A stretch of DNA of 64,000 nt from Pseudomonas fluvialis (lineage in GTDB: Bacteria; Pseudomonadota; Gammaproteobacteria; Pseudomonadales; Pseudomonadaceae): positions 1 through 64,000 of the forward strand of contig NZ_NMQV01000020.1 of assembly GCF_002234375.1 (NCBI RefSeq), written 5' to 3'. The translations under genes and the position numbers were made by a program. Of the stretch, positions 61,182 to 64,000 are shown one piece after another (within the stretch, counting starts at the first letter, position 1; each line of letters starts with the position of its first letter). The notes under the pieces were generated by a model, which was not told the origin of the DNA, searched no databases, and was given only the letters and a program-made list of their open reading frames with translations.

Positions 61182-63974
61182 ATGACCCTGGCGCTGTTGA
61201 TCGCCCTGCCGTTCCTTGGTGCCGGCCTGCCTTTGCTGGCCGAGCGTTATGGTCGTTCGCTGTGTGCCGTGGCAGCCGCCTTGGCACCCTTGCTGGCTTT
61301 GGGGCTGCTGCTGGGGGAGGCGGGGGCGGTGATCGATGGCGCGCGTCCGAGCCTGTACTGGCAGTGGTTGCCGCAGTTGGGCCTCAACTTCAGCTTGCGC
61401 CTGGATGGCTTGGCGCTGCTGTTCGCCTTGCTAATCCTCGGTATTGGCTTGCTGGTCATCCTCTATGCACGTTATTACCTGGGCAAAGAAGAGCCCATGG
61501 GGCGCTTTTATGCCTATCTCCTGCTGTTCATGGGGGCGATGCTCGGGGTGGTGTTGTCATCCAACCTGTTGCTCATGCTGGTGTTCTGGGAGCTGACCAG
61601 CCTTTCGTCTTTCCTGCTCATTGGCTTCTGGGGACAGCGTAGCGACGCTCGGCGTGGTGCGCGGATGGCCTTGACGGTGACAGCGGGTGGTGGCCTAGCG
61701 CTGCTGGCCGGTATCCTGCTGCTGGGGTATGTGGTCGGCAGCTTTGAGTTGCAGGATGTGCTGGCGGCCGGTGATCAGGTGCGGGCCCATGCGCTCTATC
61801 CCGTGTTGCTGGTGCTGATCCTGCTGGGCGCTTTTACCAAGTCGGCGCAGTTTCCCTTCCATTTCTGGCTGCCACACGCGATGGCGGCGCCTACCCCGGT
61901 TTCGGCTTACCTGCATTCGGCGACCATGGTGAAAGCCGGGGTATTCCTGTTGGCGCGTCTCTATCCGGCATTGTCCGGGCATGAGCTTTGGTTCTATCTG
62001 GTCAGCCTGACGGGGCTGACCACCTTGCTGGTAGGCGCTTGCATGGCGCTATTCCAGCACGACCTGAAAGGCCTGCTGGCCTATTCGACGATCAGCCACC
62101 TGGGGCTGATTACCCTGTTGCTCGGGCTGGATTCGCGCTTGGCGGCGGTAGCGGCGATTTTCCATGTGATCAACCACGCCACCTTCAAAGCCTCGCTGTT
62201 CATGGCCGCCGGTATTATCGATCACGAGACGGGGAGTCGCGACATGCGGCGCATCAACGGCTTGTGGAAGTACATGCCACATACCGCGGTGCTGGCCATG
62301 GTGGCGTCTTCGGCGATGGCCGGGGTACCGCTGCTTAACGGTTTCCTGAGCAAGGAAATGTTTTTCGGGGAAACCCTCGACCAGCACATGCTGGGTAGCT
62401 TCAGTTGGCTGATTCCCGCAGCGGCGACCCTGGCCGGGGTGTTTTCGGTGGCCTACTCACTGCGTTTCATCCACGACGTGTTTTTCAATGGTGAGCCGAT
62501 CAACCTGCCCAAATACCCGCCGCATGAGCCGCCACGCTACATGAAGGTGCCGGTCGAGGTGCTGGTCTTCCTTTGCCTGCTGGTTGGCATGCTGCCGGCT
62601 TATACCGTAGCGCCCTTGCTGGCGGTAGCGGCCGAGGCCAGTGTCAATGCTGCGTTGCCGAGCTACAGCCTGGCGATTTGGCATGGCTTCAATCTGCCTT
62701 TGGCAATGAGTGTGGTGGCATTGCTGGGGGGGATTCTGGTCTATGCGCTGCGCCAGCCACTGTTTCGCTGGTATGCCGGCTTGCCCAGCGTGGACGCCAA
62801 GGACTTCTTCGAGCAGCAGGTGCAACGTCTTGTGGCGCTTTCAGGCTGGCTGACCGGCAGGCTGGAGAACGGTTCGCTGCAACGCTATCTGGCCTGGATG
62901 ATGCTGGCCGCCCTGGTGCTGGTGGCCGTCGCGCTGGAGCCGCTACCCAGTCTGGGGGGGACTTTGCCTCGCATGCCGCTGGATGGCATCACGGCGCTGG
63001 GCTTGCTGCTGCTGGCGCTGGCCGCATTGGCCACCGTGCTATTTCATCGCCAGCGCCTGGTGGCCTTGCTGGCGGTCGGCGTGGTGGGGCTGATGGTCAG
63101 CCTGCTGTTTACCCGCTACTCGGCGCCGGACCTCGCGCTGACCCAGTTGTCAGTCGAGGTGGTGAGCATGGTGTTGCTGATGCTTGCCCTGTTCTTCATG
63201 CCGGCCTATACCCCGCAGGAATCGAGCAGCCTGCGCGGCCTGCGCGATTTCCTGCTGGCCGGGGGCATTGGCACGCTGGTAGCTACGCTGGTCTATGCGG
63301 TGCTGACCCGGCCCTATGAGAACATTTCCGGATTCTTCATCGACAACAGCGTGCCGGGCGGCGGCGGCAAGAACGTGGTGAACGTTATCCTGGTGGACTT
63401 CCGCGGTTTCGATACGCTGGGTGAGATTACCGTGCTGGCGATTGCCGGTGTTGGCATCTACGCGTTGTTGCACGGCCTGCGCCTGTTCCAGCCGAGCACC
63501 GATGCACAGGGGCGCAGTTGGGCGCGTGACCGCCACCCGCTGGTGCTGGCCACCTTGTCGCGAATTTTGCTGCCGATGGCGTTGCTGGTCTCGGTGTTCA
63601 TCTTCCTGCGCGGCCACAACCTGCCGGGTGGTGGCTTTATCGCCGGCCTGGTAACGGCTGTCGCGCTGATCCTGCAGTACGTGGCGATGGGCGTGCAGTG
63701 GACGCAGCAGCGCCTGCCCTTCAACTATCACCGTATGGCGGCTCTGGGGGTCATCCTGGCCACGCTGACCGGCCTGGGCAGCTGGCTGTTTGGCCGGCCA
63801 TTCCTCACTACTGCCTTCGGTCACTTCAGCCTGCCGCTGCTGGGGGAATTCGAACTGGCCACGGCGATGCTCTTCGACCTGGGCGTGTATCTCACGGTAG
63901 TGGGTACCACGCTGCTGATTCTTGCCAACCTGGGCAAGCTGACTCAGGAACCCGCTACCAAGGAGGCAACCTGA
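61182..63974 (+). CDS. mrpA: Mrp Na+/H+ antiporter subunit A fused to B (MrpAB)
   Basis: Large subunit of the multi-protein Mrp (Sha/Pha) cation/H+ antiporter, 930 residues, about 20 or more membrane helices. The first 500 residues are the proton-channel domain shared with NuoL ([43 protein letters not shown]). The C-terminal part from about 780 is the MrpB-like domain ([17 protein letters not shown], then [16 protein letters not shown]), so A and B are fused as in Pseudomonas and Sinorhizobium. The ATG at 61182 has GGAGG upstream. It opens an operon continued by mrpC, overlapping by one base. Confidence 0.93.
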   Translation: MTLALLIALPFLGAGLPLLAERYGRSLCAVAAALAPLLALGLLLGEAGAVIDGARPSLYWQWLPQLGLNFSLRLDGLALLFALLILGIGLLVILYARYYLGKEEPMGRFYAYLLLFMGAMLGVVLSSNLLLMLVFWELTSLSSFLLIGFWGQRSDARRGARMALTVTAGGGLALLAGILLLGYVVGSFELQDVLAAGDQVRAHALYPVLLVLILLGAFTKSAQFPFHFWLPHAMAAPTPVSAYLHSATMVKAGVFLLARLYPALSGHELWFYLVSLTGLTTLLVGACMALFQHDLKGLLAYSTISHLGLITLLLGLDSRLAAVAAIFHVINHATFKASLFMAAGIIDHETGSRDMRRINGLWKYMPHTAVLAMVASSAMAGVPLLNGFLSKEMFFGETLDQHMLGSFSWLIPAAATLAGVFSVAYSLRFIHDVFFNGEPINLPKYPPHEPPRYMKVPVEVLVFLCLLVGMLPAYTVAPLLAVAAEASVNAALPSYSLAIWHGFNLPLAMSVVALLGGILVYALRQPLFRWYAGLPSVDAKDFFEQQVQRLVALSGWLTGRLENGSLQRYLAWMMLAALVLVAVALEPLPSLGGTLPRMPLDGITALGLLLLALAALATVLFHRQRLVALLAVGVVGLMVSLLFTRYSAPDLALTQLSVEVVSMVLLMLALFFMPAYTPQESSSLRGLRDFLLAGGIGTLVATLVYAVLTRPYENISGFFIDNSVPGGGGKNVVNVILVDFRGFDTLGEITVLAIAGVGIYALLHGLRLFQPSTDAQGRSWARDRHPLVLATLSRILLPMALLVSVFIFLRGHNLPGGGFIAGLVTAVALILQYVAMGVQWTQQRLPFNYHRMAALGVILATLTGLGSWLFGRPFLTTAFGHFSLPLLGEFELATAMLFDLGVYLTVVGTTLLILANLGKLTQEPATKEAT

Positions 63975-64000
63975 TGGAAGCGTTGTATGCCATCACGCTT
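63974..64000 (+). CDS. mrpC: Mrp antiporter subunit C (5' end only)
   Basis: First nine codons (MEALYAITL) of the NuoK-like subunit C; the window ends here. The ATG shares one base with the mrpA stop, and AGGAGG lies 8 nt upstream. Identity comes from the start sequence and the position after a fused mrpAB. Confidence 0.7.

Overview
This window is GC-rich chromosomal DNA from a member of Pseudomonas in the broad sense. The evidence is the gene content and order: ccoN next to an Anr-type site and aer; a PA1571-like small protein beside an ATP-NAD kinase-like protein; cysH/thrH/pabB; folE-smr-(membrane protein)-isochorismatase-prmB-aroC; the complete atuABCDEFG cluster; and slyB next to a fused mrpA. 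Family identities come from reading the translated sequences; no database search was run. There are no rRNA or tRNA genes, no insertion sequences, no CRISPR array and no prophage in the window.

Layout. 1-4.2 kb: the 5' end of ccoN (cbb3 oxidase), an alpha/beta hydrolase, the aerotaxis receptor gene aer, rlmM and tusA. 4.2-13.1 kb: a nine-gene chemosensory cluster, all on the minus strand, reading receptor-like protein, cheY, STAS protein, cheA, receptor, cheW, cheR, cheD, cheB. It has no cheZ. 13.4-24.6 kb: housekeeping and cell-envelope genes (DUF3080 lipoprotein, MATE pump, pdxB, NAD kinase-like protein, cysH, thrH, pabB), then a three-gene operon of retropepsin-like protease, inactive transglutaminase/7TM protein and RimK-like ATP-grasp ligase. 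24.75-31.5 kb: the methylcitrate (propionate) operon gntR-prpB-prpC-acnD-prpF. 31.5-41.5 kb: the acyclic-terpene (citronellol/geraniol) cluster atuA-G with divergent atuR. 41.5-49.6 kb: two orphan solute-binding proteins, DUF2897, pyrF, an SDR, a BenE-like transporter, a LysE exporter, a MarR regulator, an aminotransferase, a GST gene broken by an amber codon, and a glutaredoxin-like protein. 49.6-58.4 kb: folE, an Smr protein, a small membrane protein, an isochorismatase-like protein with Ser at the Cys position, nhaD, prmB, aroC, an MFS protein, a degenerate acireductone-dioxygenase-like cupin and a YgdI/YgdR lipoprotein. 58.7-64 kb: brnQ, slyB and the start of an Mrp Na+/H+ antiporter operon.

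How the parts fit. Aer and the cbb3 oxidase both serve low-oxygen life. The prp and atu clusters are two carbon-catabolism modules whose 3' ends meet 7 bp apart. NhaD and Mrp both expel Na+ and suggest a salt- or alkali-tolerant lifestyle. The most unusual region is the chemosensory cluster. Its CheA carries, between the P1 and dimerisation domains, a tandem repeat that closely follows the MshEN (c-di-GMP-binding) pattern. Its membrane receptor-like protein carries a CheZ-like FQDxxxQ motif. Its other receptor ends in a CheR-tether-like pentapeptide. Together these suggest a chemosensory pathway with c-di-GMP input and a receptor-borne CheY phosphatase, a hypothesis stated with tests below.
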